Source of the DNA: Synechococcus sp. CCY 0621
GTDB taxonomy: Bacteria; Cyanobacteriota; Cyanobacteriia; PCC-6307; Cyanobiaceae
Assembly (NCBI RefSeq): GCF_019038465.1
Contig: NZ_JAFKRH010000014.1
Location: forward strand, 62,001 to 126,000
Direction of reading: 5' to 3'
DNA: 64,000 nucleotides
The notes under the pieces are model-generated. The model made no database searches, had not been told where the DNA came from, and worked only from the letters and a program-made list of their open reading frames with translations. The position numbers and the translations under genes are program-made. This document shows, piece after piece, positions 19,245-27,621 of the stretch (its first letter is position 1; every line of letters starts with the position of its first letter).

Positions 19245-20192
19245 ATGCATCTCCGGATCCGCTCCACCGCCAGCGCCGCCCTGATGGGGGTGTCGCTGGC
19301 GCTGCTGCCGCTGCTGGCGCCCCCCGCCGCCCCCCTTCCCGGCCTGCTGGCTCCGGCGGCGGCCCAGCAGAGCCAGAAGGTGCTGCGCATCGGAGCCATC
19401 CCCGACCAGAAGCCCGAGACGCTCAACCGGCTCTACCCGCTGGTGGCCAATGAACTCAGCCGTCAGCTGGGGGTGAAGGTGGTCTACGTGCCGGTGGTCG
19501 ACTATGCCGCCGCCGTCACCGCGTTCCGCACCGGTGGCCTGGATCTGGTCTGGTTCGGCAGCCTCACCGGGGTGCAGGCGCGCCTGCAGAAGCCCGGCGC
19601 CGTGGTGATCGCCCAGCGCGACATCGACGCGTCGTTCCAGAGCGTCTTCATCGCCAACACCAGCAGCGGCCTCAAGCCGATCAGCAACGTCAAGGGGCTG
19701 GCGGAGCTGAAGGGCAAGCGCTTCACCTTCGGCTCGGAGAGTTCCACCTCCGGCCGCCTGATGCCCCAGTTCTATCTGAATCAGGCCGGGGTCAAGCTGA
19801 GCGACTTCGCCGGCGGTGCCCCCGGCTTCAGCAGCAGCCACGACGCCACGATCGCCCTGGTGCAGAGCGGCGCCTACCAGGCCGGCGCCGTCAGCGAAGA
19901 GGTCTGGCGCAGCAGCCTCAGCGAGGGCAAGGTCAACCGCGCCAAGGTGGTGCCGATCTGGAAAACCCCCGGCTATCCCAACTACCACTGGATTGCCCAG
20001 CCCGATCTCGACAAGCGCTTCGGCAAGGGCTTCACCGCCAAGATGAGGTCGGCGATCCTCAGCTGGCGCCCCACCAACCCCAGGCAGAAGGAGGTGCTGG
20101 CGTTGTTCGGCGCCCAGCGGTTCATCCCCGCCAATGCGGCGGCCTACAGCCCCATCGAGAAGGTGGGCCGTCAGATCGGCAAGATCCGCTGA
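19245..20192 (+). CDS. phnD: Phosphonate/phosphite-type ABC transporter substrate-binding protein (PhnD family)
   Basis: A 315-residue periplasmic binding protein. Residues 1-40 are a signal peptide ending AAAQQSQ. The mature part matches PhnD-like proteins: RIGAIPDQKPETLNRLYPLV, FRTGGLDLVWFGSLTG, KGKRFTFGSESSTSGRLMP and GAPGFSSSHDATIALVQSG. The Ser/Thr-rich SESSTSG loop is where the family binds phosphonate or phosphate. The exact ligand (phosphonate, phosphite, phosphate) is uncertain. Unlike a standard operon, the cognate ATPase and permease genes start 3.4 kb downstream. The stop overlaps the apparent beginning of the ChaN/PDZ frame. Confidence 0.9.
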   Translation: MHLRIRSTASAALMGVSLALLPLLAPPAAPLPGLLAPAAAQQSQKVLRIGAIPDQKPETLNRLYPLVANELSRQLGVKVVYVPVVDYAAAVTAFRTGGLDLVWFGSLTGVQARLQKPGAVVIAQRDIDASFQSVFIANTSSGLKPISNVKGLAELKGKRFTFGSESSTSGRLMPQFYLNQAGVKLSDFAGGAPGFSSSHDATIALVQSGAYQAGAVSEEVWRSSLSEGKVNRAKVVPIWKTPGYPNYHWIAQPDLDKRFGKGFTAKMRSAILSWRPTNPRQKEVLALFGAQRFIPANAAAYSPIEKVGRQIGKIR

Positions 20193-20296
20193 TCCCCCTC
20201 GGCCGCTGGCACCGCCGCAGCACCGGGGCCGCCGGGCTGGCCCTGGGCCTGGCCGCCCTGCTGGGGGCGCCTGGGGCCGCGGCCGCCAGCGCCTGT

Positions 20297-21376
20297 GTGC
20301 CCGCGGGCGCCTGGGTGGAGCCCAGCGCCGCCGGTCCCCGCACGGTGGCGGCGAGCGAGCTGCTCGATCGCCTGGCCCGGCGTCCGGTGGTGCTGCTGGG
20401 GGAGCGCCACGACAGCGCCGCCCACCACCGCTGGCAGCTGGCCACGCTCCAGGCGCTGCAGGAGCGCAGCCCCGGCCTCAGCCTCGGCCTGGAGATGGTG
20501 CCGCGCCGGCTGCAGCCGGTGCTCGACCGCTGGGTGGCCGGGACCCTGGAGGAGCGCGCCTTCCTCGACGCCCTCGACTGGCCGGCCATCTGGGGCTACG
20601 ACGCCGACCTCTACCTGCCGATCCTGCGCTTCGCCCGCGACCGGCGCGTGCCGCTGCTGGCCCTGAACGTGGAGCGCCGGCTGGTGCGGCGGGTGCGGGC
20701 CGAGGGGTTCGCGGCGGTGCCCGCCAGCGAGCGGGAGGGGGTGGGGCGACCGGCCCCGGCCAGTGCGGCCTACCGGGCCCAGCTGCACCGGCTCTGGCAA
20801 CACCATCCCTTCCTGCCCAGCAAGGGCCAGGGGATGCCGGGGCTGGAGGATCCCTCCTTCGGCCGCTTCGTGGAAAGCCAGCTGCTGTGGGACCGGGCCA
20901 TGGCCGAGGCCATCGCCGAGCAGCGCCGCCGGCGCCCCGGGGCCCCGGTGGTGGCCCTGATCGGCAACGGCCACCTGGCCGGCGGCCACGGCGTGCCCCA
21001 TCAGCTGCGGGCCCTGGGCCTGGTGGAGGCGGCCTGGCTGCTGCCCTGGGAGGACAACCTCGACTGCGCGGTGCTGCAGCCGGCTCTGGCGACGGCGGTG
21101 TACGGGGTGGTGACGCCACCGCCGGCGGGCCTGCGGCTGGGGGTGTACCTGGAAACCCACGCCGGCCGGGTGGAGATCCGCCAGGTGGCCCCCGGCTCGC
21201 TGGCGGAGCGCTCCGGCCTGCGGGTCGGCGATGGGATCACGGCGATCGACGGCCAGCCGGTGAGCAATGCCCGTCAGGTGATCGAGCGGGTGGCCGCGCA
21301 CCCCGTGGGCCGGCCCCTGGGCCTCACCCTGCGGCGGGCGGGGCAGCCCCTGCAGCTGCAGCTGGCCCTGCCGTAG
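20297..21376 (+). CDS. ChaN-like haem-binding-type protein with C-terminal PDZ domain
   Basis: From the GTG at 20297 the product has 359 residues. The N-terminal domain (about 20-240) is of the ChaN/Tiki type: RPVVLLGERHDSAAHHRWQ carries the Glu-x-His metal-site motif, and GLEMVPR plus ALIGNGHLAGGHGVP supply the rest. Residues 270-355 are a PDZ domain (VEIRQVAPGSLAERSGLRVGD). ChaN binds haem in Campylobacter; a protease-like role is proposed for Tiki. The open frame extends upstream to about 20189 and encodes a signal-peptide-like stretch (TGAAGLALGLAALLGAPGA) with no ATG, GTG or TTG, beginning at CTG-ATC on the phnD stop. The true start is probably there. Confidence 0.82.
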   Translation: MPAGAWVEPSAAGPRTVAASELLDRLARRPVVLLGERHDSAAHHRWQLATLQALQERSPGLSLGLEMVPRRLQPVLDRWVAGTLEERAFLDALDWPAIWGYDADLYLPILRFARDRRVPLLALNVERRLVRRVRAEGFAAVPASEREGVGRPAPASAAYRAQLHRLWQHHPFLPSKGQGMPGLEDPSFGRFVESQLLWDRAMAEAIAEQRRRRPGAPVVALIGNGHLAGGHGVPHQLRALGLVEAAWLLPWEDNLDCAVLQPALATAVYGVVTPPPAGLRLGVYLETHAGRVEIRQVAPGSLAERSGLRVGDGITAIDGQPVSNARQVIERVAAHPVGRPLGLTLRRAGQPLQLQLALP

Positions 21377-21380
21377 GGCC

Positions 21381-22046
21381 TCACCAGGGCAGCAGCTGGC
21401 CGTTGGCGTGCCAGAAGGTGCCGCTCGTCTCCAGGCTGAGGGCGTCGATGCGGGCCAGCAGGCCGCGCACGGACTCCTCGGGGGTGATGGCCTGCGTACT
21501 GAAGCCCGTCATGCGGGTGCGCACCAGGCCGGGGTGGAGCAGGGCCACCGCGATGCCGCGGGGGCGCAGGTCGATGGCCAGGGACTTGCCGGCCATGCAG
21601 AGCGCCACCTTCGACATCCGGTAGCCGTAGGCGCCGCCGGAACTGTTGTCGTCGATCGAGCCCATGCGGCTGGTCATCAGGATCACCTTGGAGCCCTGGC
21701 TCAGATGGCCCAGCAGGGCCTGGGTGAGCCGCAGGGGGGCGATGGCGTTCACCTCGAACTGGCGCCGCAGGCTCTCGACATCGAGGTTGTCCAGGCTGGT
21801 GCTCTCCAGCAGGCCGGCGTTGAGGATCAGCACGTCGATGGAAAGCGGGCCGAGCCGTTCCACCAGGGCGTCGATGGCGGCCTCGTCGGTGAGGTCGATC
21901 CCCGCCTCGATGCGGACCCCCAGGCTCTCCAGCTCCGGCGACGGGGTGCGGCAGACCGCCACCACCGTGTCGCCCCTGGCCTGGAGCTGGCGGCAGTACT
22001 CCAGGCCGATGCCGCGGTTGGTGCCGGTGATCAGAACGGTGGCCAT
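21381..22046 (-). CDS. Short-chain dehydrogenase/reductase (SDR) family protein
   Basis: A 221-residue classical SDR. TGTNRGIGLEYCRQL is the cofactor-binding glycine motif, LILNAGLLES is the NAG strand, and VILMTSRMGSIDDN with YGYRMSK gives the catalytic Ser and Tyr-x3-Lys. PGLVRTRMTG follows. It is of the compact, NADP(H)-type group often annotated as C-factor-like. Substrate is unknown. It lies 4 bp from the convergent ChaN/PDZ gene and 44 bp downstream of the CDF gene on the same strand. Confidence 0.9.
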   Translation of the reverse strand: MATVLITGTNRGIGLEYCRQLQARGDTVVAVCRTPSPELESLGVRIEAGIDLTDEAAIDALVERLGPLSIDVLILNAGLLESTSLDNLDVESLRRQFEVNAIAPLRLTQALLGHLSQGSKVILMTSRMGSIDDNSSGGAYGYRMSKVALCMAGKSLAIDLRPRGIAVALLHPGLVRTRMTGFSTQAITPEESVRGLLARIDALSLETSGTFWHANGQLLPW

Positions 22047-22090
22047 GGGGACGGGGTGGTGGTGCGACGGCTGGCTGGATCGTATGGGGC

Positions 22091-23041
22091 TCAGCCCTCC
22101 TCCCAGCGGAACCCCTGGTCCTCCCAGGCCCTGGGGTCCTCGATCGGCTCCAGGTGGGTCAGCACATCGCTGCGGGGCAAGGCGACGGCGATCTCCTCTT
22201 CCAGCCGCTCGCAGAGGTCATGGCCGGCCTGCACGGTCCAGCGGCCCGGCACCAGCACGTGCAGGGCGACGAAGCGGCGCGAACCCGCCACCCGGGTGCG
22301 CAGGGCATGGAAGCGGATCTCCTCCGATTCATGGGAGGCCAGCAGCGCCTCCAGCTTCTCCTGTTCGTCGATGGGCAGCGAGCGGTCGAGCAGGCCGGTG
22401 GCCGTCTCCCGCAGCAGATTCCAGCCGGTGAGGGTGATGTTGAGCGCCACGGCGATGGCGATCAGCGGGTCGAGGATCGTCAGGCCGGTGAGCTTCACCA
22501 GGCCGATGCCCAGCAGCACGCCGGCGGAGGTCCAGACGTCGGTGAACAGATGGTGGGCGTCGGCCCGCAGGGTGATCGAGTGGAAGTGGCGGGAGGCCCT
22601 CAGCAGCACCCAGGCCACCACGCCGTTGAGCAGGGTGGCCACCAGGGAGAGGGCCATGCCCAGCCCCAGCTGCTCCAGGGGCTCAGGAGCCTGCAGCCGC
22701 CCCACGGCGGCGTGGATGATCGCCAGGGCCGCCAGCACGATCAGCACACTCTCCAGGCCGCTGGAGAAGTACTCGGCCTTGAAGTGGCCGTAGTGGTGGG
22801 TGCGGTCGGCCGGCTTGGCCGCCAGGCTGAGGGCCCAGAAGGCCCCCAGGGCCGCCACCAGATTCACCCCGGATTCCATCGCATCCGAGAGCAGGCCCAC
22901 CGAGCCGGTGTAGCGCCAGGCGGCGGTCTTGAGCACGATGGTGGCCACCGCCGCCGCCACCGACAGAAGGATGTAGGCGCGGGCCGACGCGAAGATCATG
23001 GAAACGGACCGGGAGGCCGGAGCAGGATGCCGCCCGGCCAT
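22091..23041 (-). CDS. Cation diffusion facilitator (CDF) family metal transporter
   Basis: A 316-residue protein with six helices and a C-terminal cytoplasmic domain. The transport site is visible in helix 2 (LLSDAMESGVNLVAA) and in helix 5 (HHLFTDVWTS, H-x3-D). The second Asp of the YiiP helix-2 site is replaced by Ser, as in many CDF members. DLCERLEEEIAVALP and the HALRTRVAGSRRFVALHV block are the ferredoxin-like metal-sensing domain. It should export Zn2+, Fe2+, Mn2+ or a similar cation by proton exchange. A second Met, 42 bp downstream (MIFASARAY), is an equally good start. Confidence 0.9.
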   Translation of the reverse strand: MAGRHPAPASRSVSMIFASARAYILLSVAAAVATIVLKTAAWRYTGSVGLLSDAMESGVNLVAALGAFWALSLAAKPADRTHHYGHFKAEYFSSGLESVLIVLAALAIIHAAVGRLQAPEPLEQLGLGMALSLVATLLNGVVAWVLLRASRHFHSITLRADAHHLFTDVWTSAGVLLGIGLVKLTGLTILDPLIAIAVALNITLTGWNLLRETATGLLDRSLPIDEQEKLEALLASHESEEIRFHALRTRVAGSRRFVALHVLVPGRWTVQAGHDLCERLEEEIAVALPRSDVLTHLEPIEDPRAWEDQGFRWEEG

Positions 23042-23090
23042 GCTCGCCCAGGCTGGCCACGGCGTCGCGTGTGGTCGCGGTTTGGACCGT

Positions 23091-23462
23091 TCAGGGGCGC
23101 CGTTCGGCCACCAGCAGCAGGCCCCCCATGATCGAGAGGTTCTTCAACAGCGCGATCCGCTCCTGGGGGTCACTCACATCGTTGTGGAAGATCAAGGTGG
23201 TGGGCACCAGGAACAGCAGCAGCAGGATCGCCCCGAGCCGCACCCGGACGCCGCTGATCACCAGCACCGAACCCACGGCCATCAGCACCATGGCTGCCGC
23301 CAGCAGCACCGGCGCGATCGGCAGGCCCCGGCCGGCCATCATCCCGGCCACGCCGGCGAAGCCCGTCAGCTTGCCGATCACCGCGTGGAGAAACACCAGG
23401 CAGAGCAGCACCCGGGCGATGCCATCGAGGAGCGAGGGCCTGGATCCGCTGGAGGAGGTCAT
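23091..23462 (-). CDS. DoxX-family membrane protein
   Basis: Starting at MTSSSGSRPSLLDG the product has 123 residues and four hydrophobic helices. LLCLVFLHAVIGKLTGFAGV is the typical DoxX first helix, and LIFHNDVSDPQERIALLKNLSIMGGLL the last. DoxX proteins are thiosulfate:quinone oxidoreductase subunits in archaea but mostly uncharacterised in bacteria. It is divergent from phnC across 125 bp, and 49 bp upstream of the CDF gene on the same strand. Confidence 0.82.
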   Translation of the reverse strand: MTSSSGSRPSLLDGIARVLLCLVFLHAVIGKLTGFAGVAGMMAGRGLPIAPVLLAAAMVLMAVGSVLVISGVRVRLGAILLLLFLVPTTLIFHNDVSDPQERIALLKNLSIMGGLLLVAERRP

Positions 23463-23587
23463 CGGTGGCGGCGGGTGCGGGGGGGCGATGGGTTGATTCT
23501 GCTGGGGTTCCCCCGGGCCTGACGCACCAAGGGGCCAAGGCCTGACGACTGGCAATCTGGATCGAGCCTTTGCTGTTGACGTCTCCC

Positions 23588-24358
23588 ATGGCCGCCGGCC
23601 CCCCCACTGCCGTGCTCGCGCTGCGGGGCATTTGTGTCCGCGGCCGCGAGCGGCCCCGGCTGGAGGACGTCGATCTGAGCCTGGGCCCCGGGGAGCGGGT
23701 GGCGCTGCTGGGGGCCAGCGGCGCCGGCAAGAGCACCCTGCTGGCGGTGGCCAACGGCCTGCTGGCGCCGGCGGCGGGCACGGTGCTCTGGGAAGGGCAG
23801 GCCCCAGCCCGCTCCCGCCGCGGCCGGCGGCGCCAGCAGGCCCGCATCGGCACCCTCTGGCAGGACCTGCGCCTGATCGAGGAGCTGACCGTCCAGCAGA
23901 ACCTCAACGCCGCCCGCCTGGCCCGCTGGGGCTGGCCCCGGGCCCTGCTCAACCTGCTGCTGCCGCTGGATACCGACGCCTGCGCGGCGGCCCTGCGGGC
24001 CATGGATCTGGATCCGGCCCTGCTGGAGCAACCGGTGACGGCCCTCTCCGGCGGTCAGCGCCAGCGGGTGGCGATGGCCCGCCTGCTGCGCCAGGAGCCC
24101 ACCCTGCTGCTGGCCGATGAACCCCTGGCCAGCCTCGATCCGCGCCTGGCCGGCGAGTTGCTGGCCCTGCTGCTGGCTCAGGCGGCGGCCCCCCGGGCCC
24201 TGCTGCTGAGCCTGCACCGGCCCGACCTGCTCGACGGCTTCGATCGGGCCGTGGGCCTCAAGGACGGCCGGGTGCTGTTCGACGGGCCGGTGGGGCAGGT
24301 CAGCGAGGCCCTGCTGGCGGACCTCTACGGGGGTACCCCGCCTTGCGAGACACCTTGA
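23588..24358 (+). CDS. phnC: Phosphonate-type ABC transporter ATP-binding protein
   Basis: A 256-residue ABC ATPase starting at MAAGPPTAVLALRG. A TTG 18 bp upstream is also possible. Walker A is GASGAGKST (residues 42-50), the signature is LSGGQRQRVAMARLL (from about 153), Walker B is TLLLADEPLASLD. The spacing and the LWQDLRLIEELTVQQNL Q-loop are those of the PhnC subfamily. It energises uptake of the ligand bound by the PhnD-like protein. The gene overlaps the permease gene by 16 bp. The separate position of phnD is unusual. Confidence 0.88.
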   Translation: MAAGPPTAVLALRGICVRGRERPRLEDVDLSLGPGERVALLGASGAGKSTLLAVANGLLAPAAGTVLWEGQAPARSRRGRRRQQARIGTLWQDLRLIEELTVQQNLNAARLARWGWPRALLNLLLPLDTDACAAALRAMDLDPALLEQPVTALSGGQRQRVAMARLLRQEPTLLLADEPLASLDPRLAGELLALLLAQAAAPRALLLSLHRPDLLDGFDRAVGLKDGRVLFDGPVGQVSEALLADLYGGTPPCETP

Positions 24359-25899
24359 AACCGGCGGCGCCGTTGCTGATGCTGCTGCCGGCCCTGGTGC
24401 TGGTGCCCCTGGCCGTCCTGCTGCCGCCGCTGCTGCACGGGGGTGGCTGGGAGCTGATCGGCAGCTTCGCGCTGGCGGCGGTGACCCCCTCGCTGGATCC
24501 GGTGGTGCTCGCCTCGCTGCTGAAGGGGCTGGGGGTGACGGTCGGCATGGCCCTGCTGGGCTGGGCCGGCAGCCTGGTGCTCGGCCTGCTGCTGGGCGTG
24601 GCTAGCTCCCGCACCGTGTGGCGCACCCTGACGGGCAGCGGCGTGCCGGCGGAGCTGATCCGCCGCCTGCTGGCCCTGCCCCGGGCGATCCATGAGCTGA
24701 TCTGGGGGCTGCTGCTGCTCCAGCTGGTGGGGCTGCAGCCGGCGGTGGCGGTGCTGGCGATCGCCCTGCCCTTCGGCGCCCTGGTGGCCCGGGTGCTGTC
24801 CGACCTGCTCGATGCCTTGCCCACCACCGGCCTGGAGGCCCTGCGGGCGGCGGGCGCCCCGGCGCCGGCGGCCCTGCTCACGGCCCTGGGGCCCGCCCTG
24901 CTGCCGGGGGTGCTCAGCTACGGCGGCTACCGCCTGGAGTGCGCCCTGCGCAGCGCCACCCTGCTGGGGGTGTTTGGCCTTGGGGGCCTCGGCACCGACC
25001 TCAAGCTGACGCTGCAGTCGCTGCAGTTCCATGAACTCTGGAGCGGCCTGTGGCTGCTGCTGGCGGTGATGCTCGCCCTGGAGGCGGGCATCAGCCTGCT
25101 GCGGCGGCGCTGGCTGGTACCCGGCCGGTTCGTGCTGGCCCGGCGCGGGGTGGGCGAGCGCAGCCGCGAGATGCTGCTGGCCCTGGCGGCCCTGCTGCCC
25201 CTCTGCGCCCTGGTGGGCCGCGGCCTGGGGGTGGACCCGGCGGCCCTGCTCAACTGGCAGCCGCTGCCCGGCCTGGGCGGCGGCGACTGGGCCACCACCG
25301 CGGCCCTGCCCTGGCCGCGGCTGGTGGGGGGCACCCTGCTGCTCACCGTCCTGGCGGCCTGCCTAGCGGTGGGGCTGGCGCCGCTGCTGCTGCTCGTCGT
25401 GGCGCCGGTGGGCTGGGCCCGGCAGGGGCTGCGGCTGCTCTGGGCCCTGGGGCGCCTGTGGCCGCCGCCGCTGACGGCCCTGCTTCTGCTGTTCGTGCTG
25501 CAGCCAGGGGTGATCACCGCCGCCCTGGCCCTGGGCTTCCACAACCTGGGGGTGCTGGGGCGGCTGTTGCTGGAGAGTGTCGACGCCACCGACCCGGCCG
25601 CTGAGGAGGCCATGGCCTGCGGCGGCAGCGGGCCGCGGCTGGCCCTGCTCTACGGCCGCTTCAGCGCCCTGGCCCGGCCCTACCTGGCCTACGGCGCCTA
25701 CCGGGCCGATGTGATCCTGCGGGAATCGGTGGTGGTGGGGCTGGTGGGGGCGACCGGGCTGGGCAGCCAGCTGCTGGAGAGCCTCAGCTCCTTTGCCTGG
25801 GACCAGCTGCTGGCGCTGGTGGCGGTCTACGCCCTGCTCACCCTGGCCGGCGAGGACCTCAGCGACCGGGCCCGGCACCGCTGGTTGCGGGCGGCCTGA
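24343..25899 (+). CDS. phnE: ABC transporter permease with two fused PhnE-like domains
   Basis: A 518-residue protein from a TTG start inside the end of phnC. It holds two complete permease units, each with its own ATPase-contact (EAA) loop: TTGLEALRAAGAPAPAALL near residue 165 and TDPAAEEAMACGGSGPRLALL near 415. Ordinary PhnE is about 270 residues and works as a homodimer, so this is a natural in-frame dimer. The linker region around RRRWLVPGRFVLARRGVGER separates the halves. The two halves have clearly diverged. It forms the channel for the PhnC/PhnD system. Confidence 0.88.
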   Translation: MRDTLKPAAPLLMLLPALVLVPLAVLLPPLLHGGGWELIGSFALAAVTPSLDPVVLASLLKGLGVTVGMALLGWAGSLVLGLLLGVASSRTVWRTLTGSGVPAELIRRLLALPRAIHELIWGLLLLQLVGLQPAVAVLAIALPFGALVARVLSDLLDALPTTGLEALRAAGAPAPAALLTALGPALLPGVLSYGGYRLECALRSATLLGVFGLGGLGTDLKLTLQSLQFHELWSGLWLLLAVMLALEAGISLLRRRWLVPGRFVLARRGVGERSREMLLALAALLPLCALVGRGLGVDPAALLNWQPLPGLGGGDWATTAALPWPRLVGGTLLLTVLAACLAVGLAPLLLLVVAPVGWARQGLRLLWALGRLWPPPLTALLLLFVLQPGVITAALALGFHNLGVLGRLLLESVDATDPAAEEAMACGGSGPRLALLYGRFSALARPYLAYGAYRADVILRESVVVGLVGATGLGSQLLESLSSFAWDQLLALVAVYALLTLAGEDLSDRARHRWLRAA

Positions 25900-25968
25900 T
25901 GGGTCGCCCGCGGGCGTGGCACTCCCCCGGAGGATGCCCCAAGGTGAGCCGGCCCCGGTGCCGCTGCG

Positions 25969-26619
25969 ATGCCTCCGACGCGATCCAGTCCCGACCTGCC
26001 GGACCCACGCTTCCACTACCGGTTCCTGCATCGCGTCCCGCCGGCGGCCCGAACCGGCTTCCTGGAGCTGGAGGAACGGCTGCGGACCGCGGCCCGTGGC
26101 TACCCGGGCTTCGTTGAGGAAAGCCTGCCCACGTCCCTGGGCCAGGCCGACAACGGCGAGCTGCTCTACGAATCGGCGCTGACCTTCGCCAGCCTGGTCG
26201 ATTTCCTGGGCTGGATGGACAGCCCGGAGCGGCGGAACCTGCTCAGCCCGGCCGAGCGCGGCGGCTACCGCTACGCCGGGGACGGCGACTGGGACGGCTA
26301 TGCCCGCTGGCTGGGGGAAGCGGTGCGCCGCCGGGTGCCCGTGTGGAAGGTGAACCTGCTGGTGCTGCTCCGGCCCCTGCCGCTGGATGGTCCCAGCGGC
26401 CTGCTGCTGGCCAATGTCTGCAGCGTGGCCGTCACCGGCTGGTGGCTGGTGCCCTGGGTGAGCCGGCTGTGCCGGCCGTGGCTGGAGGGCACCAGCAGCC
26501 GGCGTGGCCAGCGGCTCACGCTGACGGCGATCCTGGCGAGCCTGGCTGATGCTGCTGCTGTTCCGCTCCCTGTCCGCCACCAGCACCTGAGCCCCCTCAT
26601 CCTCCCCCTTCCCCTCTGA
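25969..26619 (+). CDS. Membrane-anchored ABM-superfamily protein, apparently frameshifted near its C-terminus
   Basis: The 216-residue frame begins MPPTRSSPDLPDPRFHY. Residues 15-110 form an antibiotic-biosynthesis-monooxygenase-like domain (FLELEERLRTAARGYPGF, FLGWMDSPERRNLL). Two hydrophobic helices follow (VWKVNLLVLLRPLPL, LLLANVCSVAVTGWWLVPWV), as in the membrane-bound ABM proteins I know. After about 26540 the reading frame becomes polar, while the +1 frame reads RAWLMLLLFRSLSATST and stops at about 26590. That looks like the real C-terminal helix, so a one-base indel is likely. Enzymatic activity is unproven for this subgroup. Confidence 0.7.
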   Translation: MPPTRSSPDLPDPRFHYRFLHRVPPAARTGFLELEERLRTAARGYPGFVEESLPTSLGQADNGELLYESALTFASLVDFLGWMDSPERRNLLSPAERGGYRYAGDGDWDGYARWLGEAVRRRVPVWKVNLLVLLRPLPLDGPSGLLLANVCSVAVTGWWLVPWVSRLCRPWLEGTSSRRGQRLTLTAILASLADAAAVPLPVRHQHLSPLILPLPL

Positions 26620-26631
26620 GCCGCGGGGGTC

Positions 26632-27123
26632 TCAGTAGCGGACCCGGTCGGGCTTGGCCTGGTACTCCTTCCACACCTCCACCGCCTCCTCCCTGAGGAT
26701 CTGGGTGAGCCGGATCGAGCGCTGCTCCTTCGGCAGGGCCAGCTGCTCGTAGATCGGACGATCGTCGAAATCCCCGTATTCGAAGGCGTCCTCCACCGTG
26801 GCGGCGTAGTACACCGCCTCGATGCCCGCCCAGTAGCAGGTGGCCATGCACATCGGACAGGGTTCGGCGGAGGTGTAGAGGATGCAGCCGGGCAGCTTGA
26901 AGCTCTGCAGGGTGATGCAGGCCAGCCGGATCGCCTCCATCTCGCCGTGCCAGGTGGGATCGTGGCTCGCCACGACGCGGTTCATCCCCTGGGAGATGAC
27001 CACGCCATCCCGGACGATCACCGCTCCGAAGGCCCCGCCGGTGCCGTACTCCAGGGCAGCTTTGCGAGAGAGTTCGATGGCCTGGCGGATGAAAGTCTCA
27101 TGCTTCGCTATCGATGAAGCCAT
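26632..27123 (-). CDS. Nucleoside/nucleobase deaminase (CMP/dCMP deaminase superfamily)
   Basis: A 163-residue zinc deaminase. The start at MASSIAKHETFIRQ is supported by an upstream GAGGAAA ribosome-binding sequence at good spacing; a longer upstream frame has no homology. The zinc site is complete: H and E in WHGEMEAIRLA and the two cysteines in EPCPMCMATCYWAG. ALEYGTGGAFGAVIV is the substrate loop. Length and sequence fit guanine deaminase or tRNA-adenosine-deaminase-like proteins; the C-terminal RSIRLTQILREEAVEVWKEY favours the guanine deaminase group. It is divergent from the DUF6970 gene with only 39 bp between starts. Confidence 0.88.
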   Translation of the reverse strand: MASSIAKHETFIRQAIELSRKAALEYGTGGAFGAVIVRDGVVISQGMNRVVASHDPTWHGEMEAIRLACITLQSFKLPGCILYTSAEPCPMCMATCYWAGIEAVYYAATVEDAFEYGDFDDRPIYEQLALPKEQRSIRLTQILREEAVEVWKEYQAKPDRVRY

Positions 27124-27162
27124 GAACTTTTCCTCGGCTGGTTCAGCGTAGCCTTGGCAGCA

Positions 27163-27621
27163 ATGCCAAACCCCAGCCTTAGAAGGAGCCCAGCGGCGTC
27201 GCCACGGCTGGCTCGGGGGCGGGCGCTGCTTGGGGCGGCCTGTGCAGCGGTTGTTGCCGCCACCGCCCTGATCGGATCCGACACACTGGCGGAACCCCAC
27301 ACCCCTGCCGCCCCCACCGCCTCGGCCCCGGCGCCCCGGCCGCCGTGGCTCCAGCGGCTGATCCGGCAGTTGAAGACCCAGCCGATGGGCAACCCCCCGC
27401 AGACGGTGTGGCGCTACCTGTACCGGGGCCGGTTGGTCTACTACCTGCCCCCCCAGTGCTGTGATCAGTACAGCGTGCTCTTCGATGAAGATGGCACGGT
27501 GATCGCTGCGCCAGACGGGGGCCTCACCGGCCGGGGGGATGGCCGGGCGAGCGATTTTCACACCGTCCGCACCCAGGGTCTGCTGCTGTGGCGCGATCCG
27601 CGCGGCCAGGCGCGACCCTGA
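27163..27621 (+). CDS. Exported DUF6970 domain protein
   Basis: A 152-residue protein. An N-terminal hydrophobic segment (GAACAAVVAATALIG) after an Arg-rich head is a signal peptide or anchor. A proline/alanine linker is followed by the conserved block WLQRLIRQLKTQPMGNPP, VWRYLYRGRLVYYLPPQCC and DQYSVLFDEDGTVIAAPDG, which I recognise as DUF6970. The paired Cys in QCCDQY are a family feature. The function is unknown; it probably acts in the periplasm. It ends immediately before the convergent MscS gene. Confidence 0.78.
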   Translation: MPNPSLRRSPAASPRLARGRALLGAACAAVVAATALIGSDTLAEPHTPAAPTASAPAPRPPWLQRLIRQLKTQPMGNPPQTVWRYLYRGRLVYYLPPQCCDQYSVLFDEDGTVIAAPDGGLTGRGDGRASDFHTVRTQGLLLWRDPRGQARP

